Below, one piece after another: positions 10,614-21,655 of a stretch of 64,000 nucleotides of DNA. This DNA is from Stenogyne calaminthoides (Eukaryota > Streptophyta > Magnoliopsida > Lamiales > Lamiaceae), in NCBI GenBank assembly GCA_037126765.1, contig JBBCBC010000008.1, positions 186,001 through 250,000 on the forward strand, given 5' to 3'. The notes under the pieces are model-generated. The model saw only the letters and a program-made list of their open reading frames with translations. It ran no database searches and had not been told where the DNA came from. Numbering within the stretch: the first letter of the stretch is position 1; each line of letters opens with the position of its first letter. The translations under genes were made by a program, and so were the position numbers.

Positions 10614-11208
10614 ATGATGATGGCGTCAAGAATTTATCGCAAGCTTTCGTCCTCCAATTTCCTGAACCAATCTCTCTTTTCCTCTTTCCATAACCAAAGA
10701 TCACTAACTTCCACCTCCCATAAAAAATTGGCCTCTCTTAATCCCCAAAATTTGATCTCACAAAATCTCACACGCCATAACATTAATCACTCTGATTATT
10801 CCTCCTCCTCCCAGCTGCTTTATCGCTCAAATTTAACCCCCAAATCATTCACCCATTCTCATTTTCAAAACCCATATGGAATTCACGGAAATCCCAGATT
10901 TGTATCCACCTCTAATCCTCCTCCAATTGGAAAGCCGATCTGAAAATCACCGAGATCCATCAGTTGTGGAGACGACGTTGAAGAGTGTTTATGATATTAG
11001 CATGGTTTCAGGTGGTATTGCGGTATTGAATATCGACTTGGGAGCTTGGATTTCGTACACTGCACAAAATTTGCTTTTTTCGCAGGTTGATAGTTTGGGA
11101 TTGATGGCTGTTGGGGTTCCGTTCTTGCTGGCTTGCATGATGAGAGCAGATTTGAAAACGATCTACTTGATCAAGAAAATGGGAGGAGGTTCAAGTTTGC
11201 CTCTATAA
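10614..11208 (+). pseudogene. Small membrane-protein gene, copy 2 (frameshifted, C-terminally truncated)
   Basis: The N-terminal half (10614-10943) again reads MMMASRIYRKLSSSNFLNQS, with a Ser/Asn/His-rich presequence, up to a RFVSTSNPPP motif and then a stop. The membrane half continues in another frame (10876-11208) with SVYDISMVSGGIAVLN and a second hydrophobic stretch. The last hydrophobic segment is missing: after LIKKMGGG the frame runs into unrelated sequence and stops. Compared with copy 1, the frame break lies earlier, between RFVSTSNPPP and the SENH motif, so it is an independent lesion. Unknown family, non-functional in this form. Confidence 0.6.
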
Positions 11209-11573
11209 TTATACCCTATAAAATCTCAAAATAAACATATAATTTTACTTTTTATTAGAATTTTAAAATCCTGGATTTCAAAGTTCAGGATTTCTCCCCC
11301 CACTATAAGTCTAAAACAAACATAACCTTATTGTCCATGGCTATCAGAAACTTTGCCAATCGAAAATCATGTAGAGGCAATTAATTCAAATAATGAATAA
11401 ATCGTTTAATAAAACATTTAATATAAAAAATAATCATGCAGTAAATCACTACCAACCAATGTAGGAACTAAAGCAAATAAAACTTCATCTCAAAATATGA
11501 ATGCATAAGTACTAAAGCAAATAAAATCCATCTCAAAAAGATGAATGCAGATATGATAAGTAGCAGCTTTATA
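11209..11573 (+). repeat. Junction of units 2 and 3
   Basis: Shortly after the truncated copy 2, the sequence joins (about 11335) the 5' flank of the next unit (AGAAACTTTGCCAATC..., as at 24510 and 2545). The 3' flank and RNA-binding-gene fragment seen in units 0 and 3 are missing here, so this junction was made by a different crossover or a later deletion. Confidence 0.6.
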
Positions 11574-11840
11574 GGGTAAATTGTAGAAGTGGTCCCATGT
11601 GAATTTTTCGTCTACAGTTTTAGTCCCACGTTCTTTTTTAGTCATTTTTTATGCAGAAATGATCTCATTTGATTTTTATTTAACAATTTTGGTCCTAATA
11701 GAATTTTCAAAAAATAAAATTGGTCCCAAAAATTCCTTTGATTTTTGTTTGTAAAATTCTATGGGACCATTTTTGTAAAAAAAAAAAAAGACCATTTTCA
11801 TGAGAGCAAATTCACATGGACCACCTCTACAATTTACCCA
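11574..11840. mobile_element. MITE, ~267 bp, near-perfect TIRs
   Basis: The left end reads GGGTAAATTGTAGAAGTGGT and the right end is its near inverse (CCACCTCTACAATTTACCC). Similarity continues through CCCATGTGAATTT / AAATTCACATGGACC. It is flanked by AGCTTTATA (11565-11573) and AACTTTATA (11841-11849), a 9-bp TSD with one mismatch. Units 1 and 4 show the empty site (CTTTGTATGATCTAG). It is non-coding. Confidence 0.75.
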
Positions 11841-11849
11841 AACTTTATA

Positions 11850-13095
11850 TATGATTTAACCCTCGTAATAATCTTCACCTAACATAATGAAATATCATAT
11901 CTTAGTATTTTTTTTATATCTAAATTAGTAGATATGCAGAACCTTATTACTAAATTATTGAATCTTAAATATTGTTCGCATAATTGTACATACTGGAATA
12001 ACAATATAAGTAATAAGAAAATAAACAGAAGTTGGCCGAGATTGTTTAAAACAATTAATAAACAAAAACCTGGCATTAATCCCATTCTGACTTTGTGTAA
12101 AAAAAAATGGACTTGGTGACATATTTGATAGCAAGAAAGTTGAGTTGCTGCAACTTATGCGAAAACAACCCATTACAGAAATAAGTGTTTTGAACTTTTC
12201 ATAAACACATCCGGCTAATAGAATTTAGAACACACCGAATTTAATAATGCCGGTATATTGAAAAATAAAAAGATAAATGGTCATCAATATTAAAAGGAGC
12301 AATGATCGGATAAAAAAAAAGAATATGGAACGAAGGCTCATAAGAAATTAAACTAAACAAAGAAAAAACATGAGAAAGAAATCGTACTACTTGTTTAGTG
12401 TTATTGAGAAAATACGGAAAAGTATTTCAACTAAAAATGAGATACGATAAAAACTGCTATAGAAATACTCTATATAAGAATAGCCTCTTTATAGTATGGA
12501 TGTAAAAATCGGCCTAGGCCGCCGGCTGCGCCAACTTTGCCAAAATCGGTGAGAAAAATCGTTTCGCTGTTAGGTGGCGCATAGACAGACCTAGGCAGCT
12601 TCTAGGCAGATTTTTTTTGAAGAATAGCATTTAATAATTTAAAAAAATCAAATTTGAAACATTACACAATAGAATCGGGATGAGGAGTGCCAATATTCTA
12701 ACTTCTAAGTTGGAGAAAATTGGTAAATATATGTAAATACATTTTCAATTAATTTTTTTATAGTTTATGTTATTTTATATAAATTGTTAGGTCTTTTAGT
12801 TTTGATGTTGATATTTGATAATTAATTAATTGTTTAGTTGGAATTGAACTATATATTTGCCCGAATTTATTTTAATTTATTTTATAATTAAAAAAAATTA
12901 TAAAAAAAATCAGACGACCTAAGCCACCTAGCGATTTTCGACTTCTGAACCCTTGCTTAATATTTTAGAATAAACTTCATATTGTTATAAGTTATATATT
13001 TTTTTGGTCTTGTCTTAAGGACTTATGTCTTCATATAGAAATAAATAGTATTATTCATTATTTTTTTATATATAATTACAATATAAGATAGCCTA
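11850..13095 (+). repeat. 5' flank of unit 3, with a candidate insertion at ~12495-12955
   Basis: It is homologous to 2840-4330 and 30560-32480. A segment of about 460 bp starting near AAAATCGGCCTAGGCCGCC and ending near CTAAGCCACCTAGCGATTTT is absent from unit 4. It has weakly inverted ends, so it may be a further TIR element, though no clear TSD was found. No gene is present. Confidence 0.5.
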
Positions 13096-14496
13096 AAATA
13101 TTTAGGGAAAAGAACATTTAGGTACAAAGTCACCCACAAAAAAGCATTTTAGTATAAATATTTTTTTCAATTACACTCCACTACACACTTGGACCATTAA
13201 AGACTGAAATGCCCCTCTTTCTCTTTTAATTCCCTGCAGACTTTCTGCAGACATGTCCCATCGATGAACAGTACTTCCTGAAAGTGCAAAAATTTTGGCT
13301 AAAGTGCACAAATTTTTTTTAATTCACCTTTTTTTCTGTATAATTTTTTCTCCTTCATTTTATATATTCTTTCACATTTTTAAAAATTTGTTCTTTTTAC
13401 GATTTTTTAAAAAAATTGCAGAATTATATACTTTTTCTTACAGCAAGAATTATACACTCATTTACCAAAAGTATGGAAATTTTCATCAAAAATGTAAATT
13501 CTTCAACAAAAGTACAATTTTTAAAAGAGTAGTGAATCTTTTTAAAGTAAAGTGAATTTTAATTGTACATAGTGAGACTTTTACATGAAAAGTGAACATT
13601 TTTTTCCTCAACATCAAGATTAATTTGAATGTGAACCCAAATCCATGTTCGTTTTCCTCAAGTTGGTCTCGTGTCAGATCCACCACCAGATCTTGAAAAT
13701 ATACACACACATATCTTGATTCCTTAATTAACCCATCACCAGATCTTGAAATATACACACACATATACATATATATACGGAGTGTGGTTTCAACAACCCA
13801 TTACCACCACCCACTTTCAGAAATTATCAAATTCCAATTTTAATTTCCAGATGCTTCCACTAGCTTCTGCTAAAGAAAGAGAATTAAAAGAGCCAATTTC
13901 AAAATTTCAGTAAAATCAACAACCTAAATCAATAACCTAATCCCCACCCCACATAATACATCAAAGATTCATGGGTGTCTTGATTTACAAAAATTATACA
14001 GATTAAAAGAAATCCCAAAAAAATACATAAATTTAAAAAAAAAATACAGAAAATTAAGATTGTCTTCTTCATAGAAATCTGTCGTGCATTGAAAACTCTT
14101 TAAACAACAAAACAAAATTTACAAAGATCCAATATAAACAGTGCATTGAAAACCTCCCAATATGCACAGGAACAAATGGGAAAATTCAAGATTCAAGATC
14201 TTATAACCCTAATATCTTAAAAATATAAACACTAAAATCATCAAAACCTTTATCCCTGCCAAAGATCTACGCCGAATCAGGCAGCCTTACCTTTATCAAA
14301 CATTCAAGATCTCGAGCATGTCTCGAAGAATCTAAAAACTTAAGGCGTCGCCTATATTCACCATCGTTGAAAACCACCGACGGCGCACGAAAACGTGATT
14401 TTGGAAGTCCATGGAGGCGGTTGTGGCTTCACGAACGACGAATTTTATGGGAGCCCATGGAGGCTGCGCGACGTCGAGTGAGGTAGGGAGGCGGAA

Positions 14497-16350
14497 TGTT
14501 GGGATTATACTGGAAAGTATGCTTTTACTTTGTATAACCAAACTGAATTTTTGGTCTTATTTACTTAAATAAATTATTTATCACTGATGCTTTAAATATC
14601 ATTGAATGTTACATATATTTATTGCATAATTGTTCAATAATCAGTACGCGTTACATTGTAGTTAATTTAGTGATACCAGATCACAGTAGATTAAATTAAC
14701 AGTCCCTTGTAACTAAAAGTACGCGGTTCACGACCTAGATGGAAATGAACAATCCATCGTGAAAGGTTGAAGTGTAAGGCTCAGATTGGCTTGTCTTTAC
14801 CAAAGATTACACTAGTGCATGACTGATGCACTGAACAGGACCTACAGGAGGATAAATTCTTCAGCACTGAACCAGGAAGAATTAGACCTCAGTGGTTCGT
14901 TATTTCTTAATCTTTATCCCTTAAATAGGATCGCGTGTGGTTAGTAATTATTCCTTTGACTTATGACGGGTAGAGAATCAATGAGATTCAATACTTTATA
15001 TCTTGGGCAATATTACTGGTCACATGCGATTTCTAAGATTTAATACGAAGAATCGTGTGCGAGTACGCTCTTTTGATTTGCCCCCTTGGGAGGTTCATAA
15101 GATTTATCATACCAAATCTTGCAAGTGAAATTTGTTTCCGGTATGGATAATAATGTTGAAGCGTTCCTTGATCAAGGACAAAAGATATTAATTAATGGAA
15201 AGCTATTTCAGTGGCTTGAATTAATTAATGGGCTAGATAATCTTAAACACGGGAAATAATAACCGGGAGCCTTATTAACAGTAATATGGGTTAAGATGGA
15301 TAGTGCAATATTAATTATGTAGTGAGATTAATTAATATTTATGGGCTTGAATAATATTGTGGCTCAATATTAGATATTCAAAGTCCATTAGAAGGTCCAA
15401 TCTTAATTCTCCTAAAGACCTCTCAAGTAGCCCAAACATAATGTCCAATAACTGAAAAATGTGTTTAAAATAAAATAAATTATTGTTGCTTAATTTTTCC
15501 TATTTTTTCGAAATTGATAAATAAAAGGGGAGAAAGATTTTCTTTGAATTTTGTTATGGAATGAGAATAAGTATTCTTGGAATACAAGTTTATCTCATTA
15601 AATTCAAGAAATCTCCCACTTGGTTATTTGTCTTGATATTTTCGAAAATTTTGAACAAATAAGGAAGGAAAGATTTTTTTGATTTTCTTGAAAAGATGTT
15701 ATGGAAGATATGTATTTTTTGGAATACAAAAATATCTCATAAATTCAAGAAGATTCAAATCTTGGATTCCTTCATCCTTATTTTTTCGAAAATCACCATA
15801 ACAAGAGGAGGTGGAATTTTGTGGAATATTTTAAATATTGAGAAAAGAATATATTGGGTATATTCAAGATTTCTTAGAGACCAAGAAAAAGATTTTCCCA
15901 TCTTATTCACACACCTAAAAATTCGACCACCACCCTCTTATAAATAGGGGATGATTATTTCATCCCCAAGTGCAATTCAATGTGTTGGAAAAATTAGAAA
16001 TCCACAAAGGTGGTGCAACATAATTTTATTTTTCCTTTTGTTAAATTGTTCACGAGTTCTTTCCACCGGATTGTTGAACGAGGACAAGGGAATACTTGAG
16101 AAGACCTTTTGGTGTGTTCGTGTGAACGGGATCCATCTTCTCAACGGTTGTCACTCCGAGAGGTTAGTTTACGTAAACCCGTAGTAATTCCGCATGCGTA
16201 AGATTTACGTGAACTATTTGTATGCATGATTGGTTGTTGAATTATTATTTGAATTAATATAGGATTAATTCATGCTAGTGATAATTGTTAGAATTAAATT
16301 TGTATTTAAATATTCAACCCGAATAGATCCGGGCAATTAATTTCCCAACA
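14497..16350 (+). repeat. 5' LTR of the Copia element
   Basis: It starts TGTTGGGATTATAC and ends TTTCCCAACA directly before the PBS. A promoter-like CTTATAAATAGGGG lies at about 15940 and is repeated in the 3' LTR at about 19933. The short ORFs inside (for example at 15951) also occur in the 3' LTR and are not genes. Confidence 0.9.
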
Positions 16351-17700
16351 ACTGGTATCAAAGCCTCGGTTTCGGGCTCTGAATTTTAAATTGAATTTAA
16401 TTCGTTTTCATTAAATTTGAAATTGGATAGTAGAATTGCTAGATCTTTTTTGCAGGTATCCAATTGTCATGGAATTTAATGTGTTTATTTATGTATGCAT
16501 ATAAATTGTGGTTTTAATTCGATTCGTTCGAATTCGTTTTGCCTTGTGAGAAAATCCACGAGTAGATTAGGATTTGTTTGATTTGTTCAATGTAATAGAT
16601 TAGTCTAGATCTAGGTTTATTTATTTTTCGTAAATAAATTGTAACCGGATCGGAAACTGAGGCGGAGACGAAGAATTAAAGGATAGATCCGAATCAGGCG
16701 TGGCGGCGTCGTCGTCGCTGAAACGTGTTAACGGAGGCACGCAGCAACGACGCGGACGATTTATCGAGCGCCAAGACGGGCGCGGGCGCAGGGCGGCCGG
16801 GTAATGGGCGGCGAGAGCCGCGAGACGCGGCGAGGCGATGCTCGCGGGCGATGCTCGCCGAGACGCGGATTCGCCAGGGCACGGATCTTGGCGTGCATCC
16901 CGTCCATGCGAGCTACTTGGCGTGGCGTTTCGAGATGGAGTTCTTTTCGAGACGATAGAGTGGGAGAAATTCAAGACGACGTTTCTTCAAAATCAAGCCA
17001 AGAAAAATCAAACCATGACAATTGGATAGTTTGTGCCCAATATGTTTATTTTTCTGCTTTGCTTGATTTATTGTTGTGTTTTCTTGTGATTTATTTAATT
17101 TGTTTAAATGTGTTTGCATGAGAATTGCCCAACGAAAAATCTCATCTTCAAAAATTACTAAGTATGTTTAAATAATTAATTGACAATTTTATTCCGGATA
17201 ATAAAATTGAATTAATTTTGACCTCCATGATTTATTTATTTGTGGATTCTTTTGGAGAAATTCCCCCCACGGGACGTCCAAAAGATGGATTTCACATGAA
17301 TAAATTCCGAATGGATGATTGTGGGTTATTATTAGTGGAGACGATGACCCTCCCCACGAGGCTCGTTCAAAGCGAAGTAATAATTCTGTATTTAATCATG
17401 GTTATTACTTAGGTATAAAATTGATATGCATATACTTCCCCGAAGTCCCTGTCAATTTTATATTGGTCAAGTGGGAGCCAACTATTAATCTGGATATTAA
17501 AGGTTTATAACTGTTTCTTATTTGTAACATGCTTGAATGTGTTTAAATAATGACCCACCCCACGTGGCTTATTTAAACTATTTTGAGATGTTAGTTGATG
17601 CATGTTCATATTTTTTTTTTGAGATTTTAATATGATGCATGTGATCGAACCTTGTGATATGTTTGTGCTTATACAAATTGTTATTTATTTCAGTTCAGCA
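16351..17700 (+). other. Long leader of the Copia element with a GC-rich island
   Basis: Between the PBS and gag there are about 1.35 kb. Positions 16640-16930 are strikingly GC-rich (many CGCG and GGCG motifs) compared with the AT-rich element. All frames there give only short overlapping ORFs on both strands, so none is credible as a gene. It may be captured foreign sequence. Confidence 0.5.
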
Positions 17701-17701
17701 T

Positions 17702-18462
17702 GTCGCAACCTTTTAATCCACTGTTAATATACTTAAAGTCAATAGAATAAGTATGGAAACTATATTGATTGGAAACGAAAAATTATAATTGTCCTAACTG
17801 CACAAAAGCACGAGTGGATTCTTGACACACCAAAATCAGATGAGCCAACTGACGAGTCAAAAATGTGGGACTCGTCAGATCACCTTGCGAGAGATATTGT
17901 CGCTAAAAATGGTGGAGGGCAACCCCGTAAGGGATTACATCCTCAAAATAGATGGCCCATCTGAACTAACTTGAGGTTATGGGTGCAGATTATGATCTGA
18001 AGACCCATATCGATTTGGTACTCCACTCTCTGCCCAAAAGTTTTGAGCATTTTGGCCTCCCTAGCTGACTTGTTGCAAGCTTTGGTCACGGCATAGATGT
18101 TGATGGGGCACCAAACTCAAGCTTTGACGGCAAGTGGTCCGTCTTCATCTTCTAGGCCAAAGGAAGGCAAGAAAAAGAAGAGGACCAAAAGCCATAAGCA
18201 ATCAAACTCAACTGTTGCCAAGGGCAATGGTAAGATGAGGAATGCCGGTGGTGTCAAGAAAAATCCAAAGAGGAAGTGCTTAAGTTGCGGTGAAAGAGGA
18301 CAGTGGAGGTTTACCTGTTCCAACCCCAAAAGGGCCGGAAAGAAAGGTAATTCTCACGCACTAGTTGTTGAAACTTGTTTAGCGGCGTATACTTCTCATT
18401 CGTGGGTAGTTGATACGGGATCTGCTGACCATGTATGTTTCACGTTACGGGGTCCCAGCTGA
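17702..18462 (+). pseudogene. Copia gag remnant with altered zinc knuckle
   Basis: From ATGTCGCAACC at about 17702 the translation resembles Copia gag (MSQPFNP..., a WKRN-like motif, TAQKHEWILDTP), but it is full of stops and frame changes. The last part is open (18097-18462): a Lys-rich stretch, then a zinc knuckle reading CLSCGERGQWRFTC. In the CX2CX4HX4C pattern the His is replaced by Trp. The protease start (WVVDTGSADHVC) follows at about 18400. Gag would package the RNA, but this copy cannot. Confidence 0.7.
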
Positions 18463-19354
18463 CCCGACAACTTAGTGGCAGTGAGATCCTCATCACACTG
18501 GGCGATGCTACGAGAGTGGCAGCTGAAGCAGTGGGAGAAGTGCACCTGCCTTTTGAAGACAAAGTTTTAATTTTAAGAGACGTTCTTTATGTTCCCAGTT
18601 TTAGAAAGAATTCACTTTCAGTTTCTAAGATTTTGTTAATGGATACTTAGGTTCTTCTAATAAGAATGACATCATTTCTTGAAATGATGAGTGTATCTGT
18701 TATGGGACATTGATGGACAATCTCTATACAATTAACACATCGACTGTTTCCGATAAAAGAAAACGTTCATCAGACGTGAACGAGACACTTCTATGGCATC
18801 TTAAATTGGGACATATTAATCCAAAAGGGATTCAAAGGTTGGTAGAAGATGGTTCATTGGAGTCTCTCCGGGTTGAACCAATCCCAACTTGTGAATCATG
18901 CTTGGAGGATAAAATGACCAAGAGGGCATTCGGAGCCAAGGGGAATAGAGCCAAAGAAGTGTTAGAAATCGTTCACACGGATGTATGTGGTCCAATGTCA
19001 ATCAAAGCAAGAGGAGGTTATGAGTACTTTGTTACCTTTATTGATGATTACTCAAGGTACGACTACATTTTTCTTATGAAGCATAAATCTGAGACCTTTG
19101 ACAAATTCAAAGAATTTAAGGCTCAAGCAGAGAATCATAGGAAAAAATGTATCAAGTCTCTGCGATCTGATCGTGGAGGCGAGTACCTCAGCGATGAGTT
19201 TTTGAACTACTTGTCAAATGAAGGGATTGTATCCCAGCTAACTGCACCCGGAACCCCTCAACAAAACGGGGTTGCAGAGCGAAGAAACAGAACTCTTTTA
19301 GAAATGGTTAGATCAATGATGAGTTTAAAATCCCCTCAAGTAGCCCAAACATAA
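18403..19354 (+). pseudogene. Copia protease, GAG-pre-integrase and integrase fragment
   Basis: The protease active site DTG appears in WVVDTGSADHVC (about 18400), followed by a frameshift and the continuing protease text (18435-18650). The 18710-19354 ORF (214 residues) holds the GAG-pre-integrase motif (LLWHLKLGHINPKG, CESCLEDKM) and the integrase core. The core's acidic residues are visible in HTDVCGP, SDRGGEY and QQNGVAERRNRT. The reading frame then enters LTR sequence at about 19330 and stops. The integrase C-terminus, RT and RNase H are gone. Confidence 0.85.
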
Positions 19355-20345
19355 TGGCTCAATATTATATATTCAAAGTCCATTAGAAGGTCAAATCTTA
19401 ATTCTCCTAAAGGCCCCTCAAGTAGCCCAAACATAATGTCCAATAACTGAAAAAAGATGTTTAAAATAAAAAATATATATTGTTGCTTAATTTTTCCTAT
19501 TTTTTCGAAATTGATAAATAAAAGGGGAGAAAGATTTTCTTTGAATTTTGTTATGGAATGAGAATAAGTATTCTTGGAATACAAGTTTATCTCATTAAAT
19601 TCAAGAAATCTCCCACTTGGTTATTTGTCTTGATATTTTCGAAAATTTTGAACAAATAAGGAAGGAAAGATTTTCTTGATTTTCTTGAAAATATATTATG
19701 GAAGATATGTATTTTTTGGAATACAAAAATATCTCATAAATTCAAGAAGATCCAAATCTTGGATTCCTTCATCCTTATTTTTTCGAAAATCACCATAACA
19801 AGAGGGGGTGGAATTTTGTGGAATATTTTAAATATGGAGAAAAAATATATTGGGTATATTCAAGATTTCTTGGAGACCAAGAAAAAGATTTTCCCATCTT
19901 ATTCACAAACCTAAAAATTTGACCACCACCCTCTTATAAATAGGGGATGATTATTTCATCCCCAAGTGCAATTCCATGTGTTGGAAAAATTAGAAATTCA
20001 CAAAGGTGGTGCAACATAATTTTATTTTTCCTTTTGTTAAATTGTTCACGAGTTCTTTCCACCGGATTGTTGAACGAGGACAAGGGAATACTTGAGAAGA
20101 CCTTTTGGTGTGTTCGTGTGAACGGGATCCATCTTCTCAACGGTTGTCACTCCGAGAGGTTAGTTTACGTAAACCCGTAGTAATTCCACATGCGTTGGAT
20201 TTACGTGAACTATTTGTATGCATGATTGGTTGTTGAATTATTATTTGAATTAATATAGGATTAATTCATACTAGTGATAATTGTTAGAATTAAATTGTAT
20301 TTAAATATTCAACCCGAATAGATCCGGGCAATTAATTCCCCAACA
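19330..20345 (+). repeat. Partial 3' LTR of the Copia element
   Basis: It matches 15358-16350. At the junction with integrase, the motif CTCAAGTAGCCCAAACATAATG is present and then occurs again ~90 bp later at its proper LTR position, so the junction carries a displaced copy of LTR sequence. Confidence 0.85.
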
Positions 20346-20827
20346 CGGAAATCACCAGTCAATCCAGCCCTAAGGCGAAAATCGACCGCGACAGTGGCGG
20401 AGCGGAGGGCGGCGCTTGATTTGACTCCGCCTCCGCATCGGATGGCTTGGCGACACCGCCATCGGCTCCGTCAGAGTGCAGATCGGAATGCGGTGCGGTT
20501 CGATGGGGAAGAGGTGCGGCGGTGGGATTCAGATTTTTGTGAAGATTTGATAATTTGAGATGGATAAATTTGGGGCGAGAGAGAGAGTGTTGTATTTTGA
20601 AAATGAAAAATGAGGGTGAGAGAGATGGATATGAGTGTAAATTGAATTATTGATGGGACTTGTCTGATAAAAGAGAGAGAAACAAAGCTTGAGTGTGTTT
20701 CTATTGAAAGGTCAATTATGTCTTTTAAGTACCATATTTGTAGTTTTTGTAATTAGAAAAAGCATTTGTATCTAGTTGTTAGTGTATTGTAAATCTTGTA
20801 TCTAGCTGTAATTTTCTCAAATATTTA

Positions 20828-21360
20828 TATATGATTGATTCTGAAGCTATCTTAATTTATGACTTGACACTGCATCCTTCAACTTGCGTCTACTTAATAA
20901 CTCGTCTGATTAGTTTATACATGTATTTTGTATCATCAAAGTTCACGTAATTATTTCTGCCAAATTCTTTCTCCCACGTACATGTATTATATTTGAATGT
21001 TATTTTATTTTAAAAATAATATTTTTTAGATTTACTCTCTTGTGCACCAATTGCACAAGGTTCAATTGAATTCAATTTTAATTTGGATGAATTATGCACT
21101 CTAAACCCTAACATCTAAACAATGAACCTTATATCATATATGAACCATTCGGCCGGGTGAATCATGAACCACTTGGGCCGAGTGAACCATGAACCACTCG
21201 GGACCGAATTTGGGTCCGGGTCGAGTAAAAAAAAAAGCTAAAAGTGAAATTAAAGTTAAAAGAAAATTGATTGAAAAAAAAAACTAAAACTGAAAAAAAT
21301 TAGAAAAAAAACTCATAAAATTCAATTAAATCTTGGGGTATTGTCTTCTTGTTTCCACGA
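20828..21360 (+). repeat. Unit 3 flank between the Mutator-like element and gene copy 3
   Basis: It resumes the unit flank (compare 32500-32700, ACTTGCGTCTAC, AACTCGTC, TTTATACATGTATTTTG). After about 21030 it is unrelated to the other units, with repeated CCACTCGG/CCACTTGGGCC motifs. The conserved promoter motifs seen before copies 1, 2 and 4 are missing. Confidence 0.55.
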
Positions 21361-21655
21361 TGATGGCGTCAAGAATTTATCGCAGGCTTTCCTGCAATTT
21401 CCTTAACCAATCTCTCTCCTCAAAATCCTCTTTCCATCACTAAAGATCACTAACTTCCTCCAATTTCACATCCCATAATAAATTGGCCTCTTTTAATCCC
21501 CAAATTTTGATCAAACCTCCTCACTCACAAAATCCCACACGCCACAACATGACTTTTAAGGTTAACAAGAAATTGTTATACCTATTTTATTGGGGTTTCG
21601 TATTTGGGCCTTACTGGTGCAACGCTTGGTTTGCTATACGTTTTGGTGTCTAAAT
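21361..21655 (+). pseudogene. Small membrane-protein gene, copy 3 (deleted)
   Basis: It starts ATGATGGCGTCAAGAATTTA (MMASRIYRRLSCNFLNQSLS) but meets a stop after about 28 codons, where copy 4 has CCATCACCAAAG and this copy has CCATCACTAAAG. The Ser/Asn-rich presequence continues only as homology. It then jumps directly from the Asn/His region (CACGCCACAACATGA) to the C-terminal end (TTTATTGGGGTTTCGTATTTG), losing both central membrane segments. It is a clear pseudogene, and the unit's 3' flank follows. Confidence 0.75.

Larger units (their letters stand above)
14497..20345 (+). mobile_element. Copia LTR retrotransposon, internally deleted, TSD CGGAA
   Basis: TSDs CGGAA lie at 14492-14496 and 20346-20350. 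The 5' LTR is 14497-16350 (1854 bp; TGTTGGG...CCCAACA). A primer-binding site complementary to initiator tRNA-Met follows at 16353 (TGGTATCAAAGC). Then come a long leader, a decayed gag (from about 17702), a zinc-knuckle, a protease and an integrase. The element then breaks off and joins the second half of the 3' LTR (about 19330-20345). Reverse transcriptase, RNase H and the first ~850 bp of the 3' LTR are missing. The retained 3' LTR part is very similar to 15360-16350, so the insertion is fairly young. It is not autonomous. Confidence 0.9.
13105..20818. mobile_element. Mutator-like element (7.7 kb with nested Copia), 9-bp TSD
   Basis: It is flanked by perfect AAATATTTA repeats (13096-13104 and 20819-20827). 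The empty site reads GATATTTATCTATGATTG in unit 4 (about 32495). The left end GGGAAAAGAACATTTAGGTAC and the inverse of the right end (GAGAAAATTACAGCTAGATAC) are related over roughly 130 bp but are diverged. Removing the nested Copia (14497-20345 plus one TSD copy) leaves an element of about 1.86 kb. That remnant includes a GC-richer block (about 14260-14496 joined to 20351-20570) that differs from its surroundings and may be captured host sequence. No transposase was recognised, so it is non-autonomous. Confidence 0.75.

Noticed and set aside
15951..16184. 77-residue ORF with a near-identical copy at 19947-20180
   Set aside because: The two copies are the two LTRs of the same Copia element; identity reflects LTR duplication, not a gene.
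16621..16974. 117-residue minus-strand ORF rich in Arg, Ala and Pro
   Set aside because: It lies in the GC-rich island of the Copia leader, where ORFs are open on both strands in overlapping frames. That is a composition effect, with no domain seen.
21105..21115. AAACCCTAAC, a telomere-repeat-like motif
   Set aside because: There is a single short occurrence and no array.
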